DNA of 64,000 nt from Balneolaceae bacterium (GTDB lineage Bacteria > Bacteroidota > Rhodothermia > Balneolales > Balneolaceae). Position numbers and translations under genes: made by a program. Shown here piece by piece: positions 1 through 8,999 of the stretch (the first letter of the stretch is position 1; each line of letters begins with the position of its first letter). Where the stretch lies: assembly GCA_009711805.1 (NCBI GenBank), contig VEMX01000008.1, positions 54,502 to 118,501 on the forward strand. Direction: 5' to 3'. A model generated the notes under the pieces. The model was not told the DNA's origin. It worked only from the letters and a program-made list of their open reading frames with translations, and searched no databases.

Positions 1-1
1 C

Positions 2-748
2 AATTTCGGTGCTTACTCTGATGCGCAGGCAGGAGAAGCAGGATGGAGAAACGCCCATGGAGACTGGCTGGCTGCCCGGCGAAATTCGGCCCGGTACATA
101 AAACAGCAATTTGACCAGCATGGAAGTAATTTGGATGTAATAGCACTTAATAAAGCTTCTGATACTTCTGGCGGCGGGGGCGGTTATGTGTTTAGTGATG
201 ATGGAGACCACTTCACTATTACTCACTCCTATACTACTTATTTGGGGCAAGCCCGGCAAACCACAAGCCGGTTTTCGCTTATAGAAATAAGAGATGCTGA
301 AATAAGCTACGAAGTTGTTGATGAAGGCATTGAAGTGAGAATTTCGAGAGAATCATCTGACTACACTATGACAGTGTCCCGCGCAGACACCGATCAGTTC
401 AGGGAAATAATAAGCCGGTTTATACGGAGAAACTCTAAGCATACATCTAAAGAAGGCGGAGATAGTTATTCCCTTCAGTTCGACCCTGCTAACCTATCTA
501 TCAAGAGGGAATACAGAACATATCTTGGGGCACCCGCTGAACATACATCAACCATAGGCCTGGAGACTATAACAGGCGTTGAGTTTGAATGGGCTGATGA
601 CAAAGTTGAAACCAGTATTACTTACGGTTCTTCAACGTATACCATTCAACGCAGTCTTGAAAAAACCGAAGCTATCCGCCGTATATTAATCCGAAGTGGT
701 TTGTCAGAAGATATAATTGGAGCCATCCCACAACCAGAAGAAGTGTGA
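2..748 (+). CDS. Partial hypothetical protein with two PH-like repeats
   Basis: The frame is open to the left edge of the window, so the gene starts upstream. About 43 codons precede the first internal TTG at 131. The visible part has a basic N-terminal stretch, a Gly-rich linker (GGGGGY), then two units of about 75-80 residues. Each unit begins with an aromatic strand followed by YTTYLG (first) or YRTYLG (second), then beta-rich sequence and a C-terminal amphipathic helix. This is what a tandem bacterial PH-like fold would look like, but that is inference. No catalytic motif is seen. It is followed by about 350 bp without a gene. Function unknown. Confidence 0.6.
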   Translation, partial: NFGAYSDAQAGEAGWRNAHGDWLAARRNSARYIKQQFDQHGSNLDVIALNKASDTSGGGGGYVFSDDGDHFTITHSYTTYLGQARQTTSRFSLIEIRDAEISYEVVDEGIEVRISRESSDYTMTVSRADTDQFREIISRFIRRNSKHTSKEGGDSYSLQFDPANLSIKREYRTYLGAPAEHTSTIGLETITGVEFEWADDKVETSITYGSSTYTIQRSLEKTEAIRRILIRSGLSEDIIGAIPQPEEV

Positions 749-1100
749 GTCAGCTATTTTCTTTTTATAGTAATTTGCTGGTTGGTAATAAATATCATCA
801 AGGTTATTAAAAAACGTGTTTGTGTGGATAGGAAAAACCAGTTTTGAAAAGTGATCACAACCATAATCGTACTATGTGTTGTTTACTCCATCAATAAACA
901 ATTAATTGGTTTTGTCTTTTACCAGCCAATTCTTGTTATTGGAAATATGGAGTCCTGTTTATCCGGCCTTTTGGTCACTTTACTGCCACTTAATCGTGGT
1001 CGTGACAAAGATTACGGGTAAATGACGTGTGCTCGCCGTAACAATCCTGGGTTGCAGTATTTACCTTGATTGCAGCAACCATCAACAAAAATATATCAGT

Positions 1101-1679
1101 TTGAAAAATTCCGAACTTCAAAAACGATTAAAGGAGCTCAGAAAGAGAAAGGGCTTCACCCAGGAAGAACTTGCTGAAAAAGCAGAGCTAAGTTTACGTA
1201 CTATTCAACGTATAGAGAATGGAGAGTCTGACCCAAGAGGTGAAACTCTCAGACGGCTGGCATCTGCCCTGGAAACTTCACCTGAAGAACTTTTGGATTG
1301 GCAAATAGAGGAAGATGATAATGTCCTCACCATTCTTAATATGTCCCAGTTGGGCTACCTGGCTTTCCCCCTTATAGGCATACTTATTCCTCTCATGATC
1401 TGGATACTGAAAAAAGAAAAAATCCGACATGTTGATACCGTTGGCCGATCCATTCTTAACTTTCAAATAAGCTGGAACCTGGCATTATTCTCGGCCTATC
1501 CTCTGGGATTATTAGCCATCCTGATAGTTGGCCATGCTACCGATTTTCTATTCTACACATTTTCTGTGTATGTAGGCGGCCTGTATGTATATAACCTGCT
1601 GATGATTATTACAAACATGATCAGGTACAAAAAAACAAATGAAGTACGGTACATTCCTGCCATTCATTTTTTGAAGTAA
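1101..1679 (+). CDS. XRE-family regulator with C-terminal membrane domain
   Basis: An N-terminal XRE/Cro helix-turn-helix (LKELRKRKGFTQEELAEKAE, then SLRTIQRIENGE) fills roughly residues 5-65. The remaining ~110 residues hold three hydrophobic segments resembling the DUF4870 membrane domain, so the protein is probably a membrane-tethered transcription factor. I place the start at TTG 1101, just before the HTH. An upstream GTG at 1029 would add 24 residues with no domain. It lies upstream of two DUF4386 membrane proteins on the same strand and may regulate them. Recognised as a family; the ligand is unknown. Confidence 0.75.
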   Translation: MKNSELQKRLKELRKRKGFTQEELAEKAELSLRTIQRIENGESDPRGETLRRLASALETSPEELLDWQIEEDDNVLTILNMSQLGYLAFPLIGILIPLMIWILKKEKIRHVDTVGRSILNFQISWNLALFSAYPLGLLAILIVGHATDFLFYTFSVYVGGLYVYNLLMIITNMIRYKKTNEVRYIPAIHFLK

Positions 1680-1807
1680 CAATTCCTGCAATACCAACCC
1701 ATTAGCTATCCGGTACAGGTTGGGAGACGTTTGTTTTCATTTACTTCCCTGGATGACCTGTATAGCTATGCTTCCATTTTCTTATGAATACCTAAGACAA
1801 CCAGTCT

Positions 1808-2572
1808 ATGATTTTTCCCTTTTTATCCATCCTTCACTCACCTGTGAAGACAGAACAATTTTCGCCACAGACTTATGCAAAAGTAATGGGCATTATATTT
1901 CTGATATCAATAATTACCGGAGTATTCGGAGAGATCTATGTACCTGGTTCGTTTATTGTTTCCGGGGATGCCTCAGCTACTGCATTCAACCTGAAGTCTT
2001 CAGAATTTTTATTTCGCCTGGGATTTGCCAGTTATCTTATAGAAGCGCTTTGTGATATCACACTCACATTTTTGTTGTACGTATTGCTTCGTCCGGTTAA
2101 CAACGAATTGGCACTACTTGCAGCTTTTTTCCGGCTGGTTAGTACAGCTACGTTTGCAATAGCTGAATTCTTTTATTTTTCTTCGTCCGCTATTCTAAAT
2201 AATCCCGGTTTCCTGAAAGCTTTTTCTGTTGAACAACAAGAAATCCTCATCCAGTTATTTCTCAATCTCTATGGAGCAGGAGGGATAATATTTATGGTAT
2301 TCATTGGGGTTGCTTCCGTTTTGTTTGGTTACCTGATGTACAAGTCCAGATATTTTCCAAGAATATATGGAGCACTCCTACTGCTTGGGGGAGCAGGTTT
2401 TATACTAAAAAATTTCATGTATGTATTGGCCCCTGTCTACTCTTCCGACTTGTTAATGATTCCCATGGCTCTTCTTGTTTTTTCACTTCCGCCATGGCTG
2501 CTGTCTAAAGGAATTAATATGAACAAATGGGAAGAGATGAAATTACAACACTCTCAATCAACTACCCTCTAA
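1808..2572 (+). CDS. DUF4386 family membrane protein
   Basis: About 254 residues with six to seven hydrophobic segments and the DUF4386 pattern: an early YAKVMGIIFLISIITGVFGE segment, a central LYVLLRPVNNELALLAAFFR loop, and YFPRIYG before the last helices. It is an inner-membrane protein of unknown role. The ATG at 1808 is used; an in-frame ATG at 1886 falls at the first helix and is possible. A second DUF4386 gene follows 18 bp later, and a membrane-bound XRE regulator precedes it, so the three probably form one unit. Confidence 0.75.
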   Translation: MIFPFLSILHSPVKTEQFSPQTYAKVMGIIFLISIITGVFGEIYVPGSFIVSGDASATAFNLKSSEFLFRLGFASYLIEALCDITLTFLLYVLLRPVNNELALLAAFFRLVSTATFAIAEFFYFSSSAILNNPGFLKAFSVEQQEILIQLFLNLYGAGGIIFMVFIGVASVLFGYLMYKSRYFPRIYGALLLLGGAGFILKNFMYVLAPVYSSDLLMIPMALLVFSLPPWLLSKGINMNKWEEMKLQHSQSTTL

Positions 2573-2590
2573 AAAAACAATCACAATGCT

Positions 2591-3283
2591 ATGAAAACAC
2601 AACGAAAAACAGCCATTATTGTAGGCATATTGTTTCTTATTCAGGGAATAATATCAGTATTAATTAATCAGGTATTGAGCGGGCCAGTAGCTTTCGGTTC
2701 TTATTTTATCACCAATGCTTTTTCTTACGAAACAGAATTAGTTACAGCCTTACTGATATCATTAATCAATGGAAGTATTACCATTGGTATTGCGGCAATG
2801 CTGCTTCCGGTTTTTAAACCTTATAACGAGCGTATTTCGTATTTGTATTTCGGGCTGAGTATTTCTCAGTTTGCATTTATTGCTTTGAATGAGATGGATC
2901 GGTTATCACTGCTATCCCTAAGCCAGGAATATATACAGGTAGGCAGCCCCGATGCGGGATATATTCAATTTATGGGTCGTGTCCTTCAATCCGATTATTG
3001 GTGGAGTCATCATACGATCATGTTGGTTTCCTGTATTACCCTGTCATTTTTCTATTATTTGTTGTACCGGTCAAAATTAGTGCCCCGGTTTATTGCTATC
3101 TGGGGATATGCAGGTGTAGCCTTAATGTTAACCACACTTTTATTGGGTGTTTTTGGCGGGGATATAATCATGTGGCTGTTTATTCCCATAGGGTTAAACC
3201 AATTGTTTTTGGCTGCGTGGCTTATCGTTACGGGATTCAACCCTGAAGCAATTAAGCAAAAATCGCCCGGTACTACTGACTAA
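2591..3283 (+). CDS. DUF4386-like membrane protein
   Basis: A 230-residue polytopic membrane protein starting MKTQRKTAIIVGILFLIQGI. It resembles its upstream neighbour (same FRLV/YRSKLVPR-type loop before the penultimate helices, about the same length and number of membrane spans), so it is likely a diverged tandem duplicate. The 18-bp gap to the previous gene supports co-transcription. Function unknown. The region downstream (3284-3389) has no gene, and the next gene converges on it. Confidence 0.7.
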   Translation: MKTQRKTAIIVGILFLIQGIISVLINQVLSGPVAFGSYFITNAFSYETELVTALLISLINGSITIGIAAMLLPVFKPYNERISYLYFGLSISQFAFIALNEMDRLSLLSLSQEYIQVGSPDAGYIQFMGRVLQSDYWWSHHTIMLVSCITLSFFYYLLYRSKLVPRFIAIWGYAGVALMLTTLLLGVFGGDIIMWLFIPIGLNQLFLAAWLIVTGFNPEAIKQKSPGTTD

Positions 3284-3389
3284 TTGATTAAAAACCACAC
3301 GGGATATTTACGGAGATCTGGTAAAAGATAAGCTGGATGTATTTAGCAATATCAAAGGAGCTTTATGATTGTGAAGGTTCGGTTTTAAA

Positions 3390-4403
3390 TCATTCTTTAC
3401 TAAGCAATGAATCAACATGACTTACCATATCATTGCCCCAAAGATTTTTACTGGCTATAGCGCCCTTTTTGTCGATTACGATGTTTCTCATGTAATGAGC
3501 ATTATATAGTTCTTTCAGCTTTTTTATTTCATTGGCAGTGAGCTCCAATTGAGTCCAGCTTATTCCATGCTGGATGATGAAATCTCTTATTTTCTTCGCA
3601 TTATCGATGGTGGGAACACCGATGACTACCAGGTCTTCTTCCGAATAATGATTACTCATATTGTTTAGAGAAGAAATAATGTTATCGCCAGAATAAACAA
3701 AAGGGCTCCAAAAGTTGAGAAGTATAAGTGTCCCCTTTTGATCAGCTAAAGAAAAGAACTTCCCGGTGGTGGTTGAGGCTTCAAACAAAGGAGCTGGGTT
3801 TCCTATGGCTAACCTTTCAAATTCATGTAGAAAATTCCTGGCCTGTTGCACATGGTGTTCATTGGCATTCAGCGTTATAATCTCACGATAAAGCTCTTTT
3901 ATTTTCTCCTTCTCTGTATCAAAGGAGTATTTCAATATCAGTGATTGCAGGATAGCCGATCTGGTTTTAGGTTCAGTTACATCTTGTTCTAGCCTGTTTA
4001 ATAATTCGATATAATCGTCATTCCACTTACCACCATGAACCGAACTCATTCTGAGAATTTCCAGAATTTCGTACCAGGCCTCCGAGCTGTAATCAATGCT
4101 GTTTAATGCCTCAAAAATCTTGTTAGCTTCCTTAATGTTGATCCACATTACAATGGCATCCTTCAGAGCCTCCTGCCCGGCTTTTGTTTCAGGATTTGCT
4201 TGGTAATACTGATAAAACTCCTTGGCATATTTATACTGCAACCGATCGTAGTATAGGGTCTTTTCAAGATGAGCATTCGCCTTGTCTCGATAGACCACAA
4301 ATGCAGAATCCGACATTGTGTTTATATTTTGTGCCGCAATATCTCCTGCAATTAAAAGTGTGAGAATAAATAAAAGAGAAGGAGTTATATAAAAATGAAT
4401 CAT
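3390..4403 (-). CDS. Secreted thioredoxin-fold (TlpA-like) protein lacking CXXC
   Basis: A signal peptide of about 24 residues (hydrophobic core then IAAQ) indicates export. Residues ~30-195 are helical, with no recognised domain. Residues ~200-335 match a TlpA/AhpC-type thioredoxin fold: GNPAPLFEASTTTGKFFSL, then LILLNFWSPFVYSG, and later the VIGVPT strand. In redox-active members the NFW segment is followed by two cysteines (C-x-x-C). Here the position reads SPFVYSG with no cysteine. It is therefore probably not a thiol oxidoreductase and may bind or scaffold. No operon partner. Confidence 0.75.
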   Translation of the reverse strand: MIHFYITPSLLFILTLLIAGDIAAQNINTMSDSAFVVYRDKANAHLEKTLYYDRLQYKYAKEFYQYYQANPETKAGQEALKDAIVMWINIKEANKIFEALNSIDYSSEAWYEILEILRMSSVHGGKWNDDYIELLNRLEQDVTEPKTRSAILQSLILKYSFDTEKEKIKELYREIITLNANEHHVQQARNFLHEFERLAIGNPAPLFEASTTTGKFFSLADQKGTLILLNFWSPFVYSGDNIISSLNNMSNHYSEEDLVVIGVPTIDNAKKIRDFIIQHGISWTQLELTANEIKKLKELYNAHYMRNIVIDKKGAIASKNLWGNDMVSHVDSLLSKE

Positions 4404-4642
4404 ACGTTAAATCATATTATTGATGAATAATACTACCTATATAGTATGTATTTGCGGAATATAAATCAAAGTCTTCAAATTATTATTTAAGGATTTAGAA
4501 CAAAAGTAATAACCCTTGCAACAGGAATTGATTCTAAAAAAAATATTCCGCTTATTTCGATAATAACGGCAGCATTCTAAGCTTTTCTCAGGACCGTTAA
4601 AAATATGATAGAGAATTAATAAAACTACGAGGGGATATTGTT

Positions 4643-5548
4643 ATGGAGAATAAAGAAATAACTTTTGCTGAGGCAGATCAAATAGCAACAAAACTACGCA
4701 ACCGGAATTCATTTTGGGTTTTATTGTGGGGTAGTTTGAGATGTTCAAAGCTGGAGAATCCACCGAAAGTAATAAAAGATAACCCTGTTGATAAAGGCTC
4801 AACAGAAGGTGTTGATACTAAAAAAGACGGTGACCATACTCATGAAGAAATAGATCATCGGGACGAGGGGGAAGAAGAAGAGAGCCGGTTTTGCGGACCT
4901 GATGGGACCCAATGGTTTATACGTGAACTTGGATTATGGAGAACGTTTGCAGCAGGTGTAAACCGACTAGCTAAAACCTGGGGAAGGGCTGCTTACCGGG
5001 CCAGGCCCTGGAGTGAACTGTTTATGCCGCAAAGAATCTACACTAAATCATACCAATATGCAGTATTGGCTATTGTAGCCCGGCAATTAACCTACTCCCC
5101 AACAACTACTTTTGTATCGGCCGCCGGGCTTTGTCCCAGCAACTGTGCCAATACCATCACCATATGTAGTGGGTGCATAGATCGTTCAGAACTGGGGAAT
5201 TTCCTGTATGGGGTAATTGCGCGCTATATGCAAATGACCTGGCTGCAAACCTGGCTGGGCGGCATAGCCGGAAACCGGGGCCGGAGAACAGCCAGTGATG
5301 CAGCAGCCATAGAACTGGGATATGATTTTATTGACCAGGGACAGCGATCGAATGCGCTTTGTAATTTCTTTAATGCCAATGCTGCAGAATGGAACAACAT
5401 GCAGCAAGATGGTCATGGCTGCCCTCCCTGTAACCAGTCGGTTATCCCTGTAAATGCCCCTCATGTAACATTACCGGCTCTTGGCGGACTTGCTGCCAAC
5501 CGGCCTATCAACATCACGCTGCCTCCACGGGTAGTTGGTCAACCTTAA
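4643..5548 (+). CDS. Cys-rich hypothetical protein, possible toxin-44-like domain
   Basis: A 301-residue protein. Residues 1-85 are a polar, acidic linker (runs of D/E/H). Residues ~90-270 form a compact domain with cysteines in GLCPSNC, ICSGC and GCPPC contexts. A segment SELGNFLYG followed by a helix and SDAAAIELGYDFID recalls the GNFxYG...D signature of the bacterial toxin 44 family found at the C-termini of polymorphic toxins. That match is by eye and tentative. The C-terminus is Pro/Ala-rich. There is no signal peptide and no obvious immunity gene next to it. A hairpin terminator follows. Confidence 0.55.
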   Translation: MENKEITFAEADQIATKLRNRNSFWVLLWGSLRCSKLENPPKVIKDNPVDKGSTEGVDTKKDGDHTHEEIDHRDEGEEEESRFCGPDGTQWFIRELGLWRTFAAGVNRLAKTWGRAAYRARPWSELFMPQRIYTKSYQYAVLAIVARQLTYSPTTTFVSAAGLCPSNCANTITICSGCIDRSELGNFLYGVIARYMQMTWLQTWLGGIAGNRGRRTASDAAAIELGYDFIDQGQRSNALCNFFNANAAEWNNMQQDGHGCPPCNQSVIPVNAPHVTLPALGGLAANRPINITLPPRVVGQP

Positions 5549-5560
5549 TAAAACTTAAAG

Positions 5561-5606
5561 CCATATAACCTGTCAGAACTTCAAACCTGAAGGGTTATAT
5601 GGTTTT
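5561..5606 (+). terminator. Rho-independent-type hairpin
   Basis: The 10-bp arm CCATATAACC at 5561-5570 pairs perfectly with GGTTATATGG at 5593-5602, followed by a T run. It lies 13 bp after the stop of the Cys-rich gene and fits an intrinsic terminator. The rest of the gap up to 5886 holds no gene that I can see. Confidence 0.7.
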
Positions 5607-5886
5607 CCGATTACCTGGTAAATGACATTTACGTCCCTTTTGCAGGACTAAGGAATAGAGAGAAACCAAAATCACTTAAGATGTACGTCTCTCTTAATCA
5701 TAGTACAGAGATCATTAGCCCAACAAAAGCTTTATCCACCCTGCCCTTCTGGATGCCTGCCCTGACAAATATCACAAAACTATTACATCGTGACTTATTG
5801 TTGATAGTCTCGTTACACTTCTGTGAAACCATTCCATTTGTCTGCGGCTAAGTTGGAGATCTATAAATCTCAACTAACCTTACATT

Positions 5887-7236
5887 ATGTTTAATAAAAA
5901 ATTCTCGAAACTAACTTTGTTTAGCTTGTTCCTTGTACTTGGTGCTGTTGCCTGTGATAGCAACAGTTCTGATGATCGAAAAGAAGCAAACTTTACGGTC
6001 ACTATAGAAAATGTTGGCACTGTTTACCCCTTCATTAAAAGTGGTTCCTTCTCTGTTCCCGTAGGAGCTACTGAGCCTGGAGGAATCGGACCTGGGGGTG
6101 CCTACGAATTTGAGTTTACTGCTCCCTTAGGCTCGCGGCTGTCGCTTGCCACTATGTTTGTTCAATCAAACGACTGGTTCTATGCTACCGGTTCAGCAGG
6201 AATAGCACTATATAACCCCGACGGAACACCGGTCACAGGTGATATTACTTCGGAATTCAACCTGTATGATGCCGGTACAGAAGAAGATGAAGAAGCCGGT
6301 GTAGGCGGTAATCAGGCCTTGCGACAATCTGGTCCAAATACAGGCCCGGCCGATGATGACAATACGGTCCGCCTGGTAGATATTACAGATCTGCCCGATG
6401 ATGAAGAGGTTATACAGGTAACCCTTACCTCCACAGCTTCAACAAGCTTCAAAGTCCGTATTGAAAATGTTTCCACTGCTGCTACATTGCAAACCTCAGA
6501 GGGAGGAAAAGCTGTTCCACTATCTCCGGGAGCATGGGCTGTTCACTCAGCAAATGAAACCAATGTACTATTCGAAGTGGGACAAGCTGACTATGGAGAC
6601 GGACTGGAACATATTGCCGAAGATGGGGCCGTTGCAACATTAGAAGCCAACCTTGGCACAGAAACCGGGGTCACCGTCCCTCTTTCTCCGGGAGCATTTG
6701 CCGTATACACGGATGAGAACCCCATGTTTACAGCCGATGTACCATTTCCTGAAAATGGAATTGAAGCCATTGCAGAAGATGGAATGCCTGCAGAAATGGC
6801 TGCCTTCCTCAATAGTGAAGATAATGTATTTACAAGTGGCGCTTTTGCACAACCTGATGGAGCCTCTGAAAACGGCCCCCTCTTTCCCGGAGACCGCTAC
6901 TCCTTTAGTTTCACGGGACGCGAAGGGACTAAGCTAAATTTGGCCACTATGTTTGTGCAATCCAATGATCTGTTTTATGCACTGGGAGCAGAAGGCATCA
7001 GCTTATTCCAAAACGGGGCTCCTGTTTCAGGAGATATCACCAATTCAGTTAACCTGTGGGATGCCGGAACGGAGTTAAACGAAGAACCGGGCATTGGCAC
7101 CAACCAGGTAATTCACCAGGGAGGTACCAATATTGGTCCGGCCGACACCAATACCAACGTACGTTTGGTAAATGATGACTACACCTACCCAAATGTAAGT
7201 GATGTGATTCGAATAACGATTAGTTTGAGTCAATAG
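5887..7236 (+). CDS. Tandem spondin-domain lipoprotein
   Basis: A lipoprotein signal (LVLGAVAC, Cys at residue 23) is followed by a Ser/Asp linker. Two copies of a Spond_N-type domain follow. The first covers roughly residues 33-178 (FTVTIENVG, then PGGAYEFEFTAPLGSRLSLATM-type and GPADDD-NTVRLVD motifs). The second covers about residues 188-449 and repeats the same landmarks (FKVRIENVS, LSLATMFVQSND-type, GPADTNTNVRLV). The second copy also carries a duplicated LSPGA(W/F)AV(H/Y)...IAEDG segment. It is probably displayed at the outer membrane and may take part in adhesion or matrix binding. No enzyme motif. A clear terminator follows. Confidence 0.8.
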   Translation: MFNKKFSKLTLFSLFLVLGAVACDSNSSDDRKEANFTVTIENVGTVYPFIKSGSFSVPVGATEPGGIGPGGAYEFEFTAPLGSRLSLATMFVQSNDWFYATGSAGIALYNPDGTPVTGDITSEFNLYDAGTEEDEEAGVGGNQALRQSGPNTGPADDDNTVRLVDITDLPDDEEVIQVTLTSTASTSFKVRIENVSTAATLQTSEGGKAVPLSPGAWAVHSANETNVLFEVGQADYGDGLEHIAEDGAVATLEANLGTETGVTVPLSPGAFAVYTDENPMFTADVPFPENGIEAIAEDGMPAEMAAFLNSEDNVFTSGAFAQPDGASENGPLFPGDRYSFSFTGREGTKLNLATMFVQSNDLFYALGAEGISLFQNGAPVSGDITNSVNLWDAGTELNEEPGIGTNQVIHQGGTNIGPADTNTNVRLVNDDYTYPNVSDVIRITISLSQ

Positions 7237-7269
7237 TAAGGGATCAGTATATCCTGACCCTTAACCCTC

Positions 7270-7306
7270 ACCCTCTTGTCAATTTAAGGCAAGAGGGTTT
7301 TTTATT
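7270..7306 (+). terminator. Intrinsic terminator after the spondin lipoprotein
   Basis: ACCCTCTTG at 7270-7278 pairs with CAAGAGGGT at 7290-7298 across an 11-nt loop, followed directly by a run of six Ts. Stem and T tract are those of a strong rho-independent terminator. Confidence 0.85.
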
Positions 7307-7530
7307 TTAGCATGATCCGGAAAAGAAGACCTTTTTTTTAAAACCGATAAAACAGACTACAATTTCCTCTCTTCAGCTGGTAATCCAGATGTATTTTCTT
7401 TCGGTAAACAATGGTTTGTCTGCCATTTCATCAACTGCATTCTTCTGAAATTACTGTGTCTCTTAAACAGCATATTTTCTTATGTTTTTGACACCATACA
7501 TGTACAACCTGGACAAGCGGAAAAAACACG

Positions 7531-8445
7531 ATGGATTACAGTGAAGAAATAAGAGACATTTATGAAGTAGTAAAAAATAACCCCAATAAAGGTGACACAG
7601 CTACTTATATCCCGGAATTGGCGGATGTTGACCCTGACAGTTTTGGAATTCATATCACCACAATAGATGGAGATGAATTTGGAATAGGAGATTATAAACA
7701 CCGCTTTTCTATTCAGAGTATTGTAAAAGTATTAACACTGAGTTTGGCTTATAAAATGCTGGGAAAACGAATCTGGAACCGGCTTGGAGTTGAACCGTCA
7801 GGAACCGCCTTTAACTCTCTCGTTCAGCTGGAAGCAGATAACGGCATTCCGCGAAACCCTTTCATTAATGCAGGAGCATTGGTTATATGCGACATCCTCA
7901 TCAGCAAACTCAATAACCCAAAAGCAGATTTCTTAGCCTTTCTGAAAAACTTTTCCGGCAACCCGGGTATTTCATATTCGGATACAATAGCCAAATCTGA
8001 AAAATCAAAAGGATACCGGAATATAGCTCTCTGTAACTTCATCAAGTCGTTTCAAAATATAGATAATGATCCCAATGAGGTCCTGAATTTTTACTTTGAT
8101 ATTTGTTCCATAAAAATGAATTGCAATGAGCTCTCCAGAACATTTTTGCTCTATGCAAATAATGGGAGAAAAGTATCCGACAATACCCAAATACTTACCA
8201 TCAGCCAGTCCAAACGAATCAAATCGGTTATGCAGACTTGCGGTTTTTATGATGAGTCGGGAGAATTCACTTTTAAGGTTGGCCTTCCTGGAAAAAGTGG
8301 CGTAGGGGGCGGTATCGTAGCCGTTTGTCCTAAAAAATACGCTATTTCGATTTGGAGCCCCAAGCTTAACTCAAAAGGCAACTCCTATCGTGGGATGAAG
8401 TTTTTGGAACTGTTCACTACAAGAACAGAGACCTCTATTTTCTAA
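7531..8445 (+). CDS. glsA: Glutaminase A
   Basis: This enzyme hydrolyses L-glutamine to glutamate and ammonia in the cytoplasm. At 304 residues it has the normal family length. The serine-dependent beta-lactamase-like fold is seen from FSIQSIVKV, which holds the S-x-x-K nucleophile pair (Ser63, Lys66), the NPFINAGAL substrate loop (about residues 108-116), the Asn/Tyr-rich helical middle, and the GLPGKSGVGGGI motif near residue 250. It starts at ATG 7531 with no clear ribosome binding site. It stands alone, and a MITE-like element lies downstream. Confidence 0.92.
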   Translation: MDYSEEIRDIYEVVKNNPNKGDTATYIPELADVDPDSFGIHITTIDGDEFGIGDYKHRFSIQSIVKVLTLSLAYKMLGKRIWNRLGVEPSGTAFNSLVQLEADNGIPRNPFINAGALVICDILISKLNNPKADFLAFLKNFSGNPGISYSDTIAKSEKSKGYRNIALCNFIKSFQNIDNDPNEVLNFYFDICSIKMNCNELSRTFLLYANNGRKVSDNTQILTISQSKRIKSVMQTCGFYDESGEFTFKVGLPGKSGVGGGIVAVCPKKYAISIWSPKLNSKGNSYRGMKFLELFTTRTETSIF

Positions 8446-8528
8446 TTCGAAGATACAATGGAATAACTTACCCCATTAAACCCTGTCTGTTTTCTGATTG
8501 TGGCCCTGCCTTAATCAGGATTGATATA

Positions 8529-8697
8529 ACGCGTTTACCGGTTGGAGATTAGCTTAAAACAGTATTGAAAGGGAGTAACCTCGCAGCGTCCGTAGGTCCT
8601 GAGAGCGTTACGGAATTCTCGCTGGAAAGCCGAACGCTACGAGGACCTGCGGACGCTCGTAGGTTCTCTAAATGGTACTTCTAACCGGTAAACGGGT
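8529..8697 (+). mobile_element. 169-bp MITE-like element, copy 1
   Basis: Non-coding element with terminal inverted repeats: the left end reads ACGCGTTTACCGGTT and the right end AACCGGTAAACGGGT. The interior is a long imperfect palindrome around CGAACGCTACGAGGACC. It is flanked by the direct repeat TGATATA (8522-8528 and 8698-8704), which fits a target-site duplication. An inverted copy of exactly the same length lies at 12668-12836 and differs at only three positions. No transposase is encoded, so movement would depend on one elsewhere. Confidence 0.8.
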
Positions 8698-8938
8698 TGA
8701 TATAGTTAGTGTCCATAAAGGGTGAAGTTGAAGAAAAAGGCAATGAGTGTTGTTTTGGCTGGTTGCTCTTCTCAAACAAAGTGCGAAGATTGGCATCAAC
8801 AAACGATATAAAAGCAGATCATAAAAAGATTCATTGGGCTAGGATCAAAAGCCATTCATTATATTAAAAAATTGTTATAAACATCCTGATTACAAAATAA
8901 ATACTCATTACCTTTGCTATATTGTTTTAAGTTTATCA

Positions 8939-8965
8939 CTTAACAGAAGCTGCAATACTGTTAAG
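8939..8965. promoter_or_regulatory. 8-bp inverted repeat upstream of serA
   Basis: CTTAACAG (8939-8946) and CTGTTAAG (8958-8965) form perfect arms separated by 11 nt, 35 bp before the serA start. It could be a dimeric regulator site or a short leader hairpin. No specific regulator can be assigned. Confidence 0.4.
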
Positions 8966-8999
8966 ATATGTCCATTACAATTTTAAAAACCGAACAATT

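Noticed and set aside
1720..2055. 111-codon open frame
   Set aside because: Overlaps the DUF4386 gene in another frame; no domain and odd composition.
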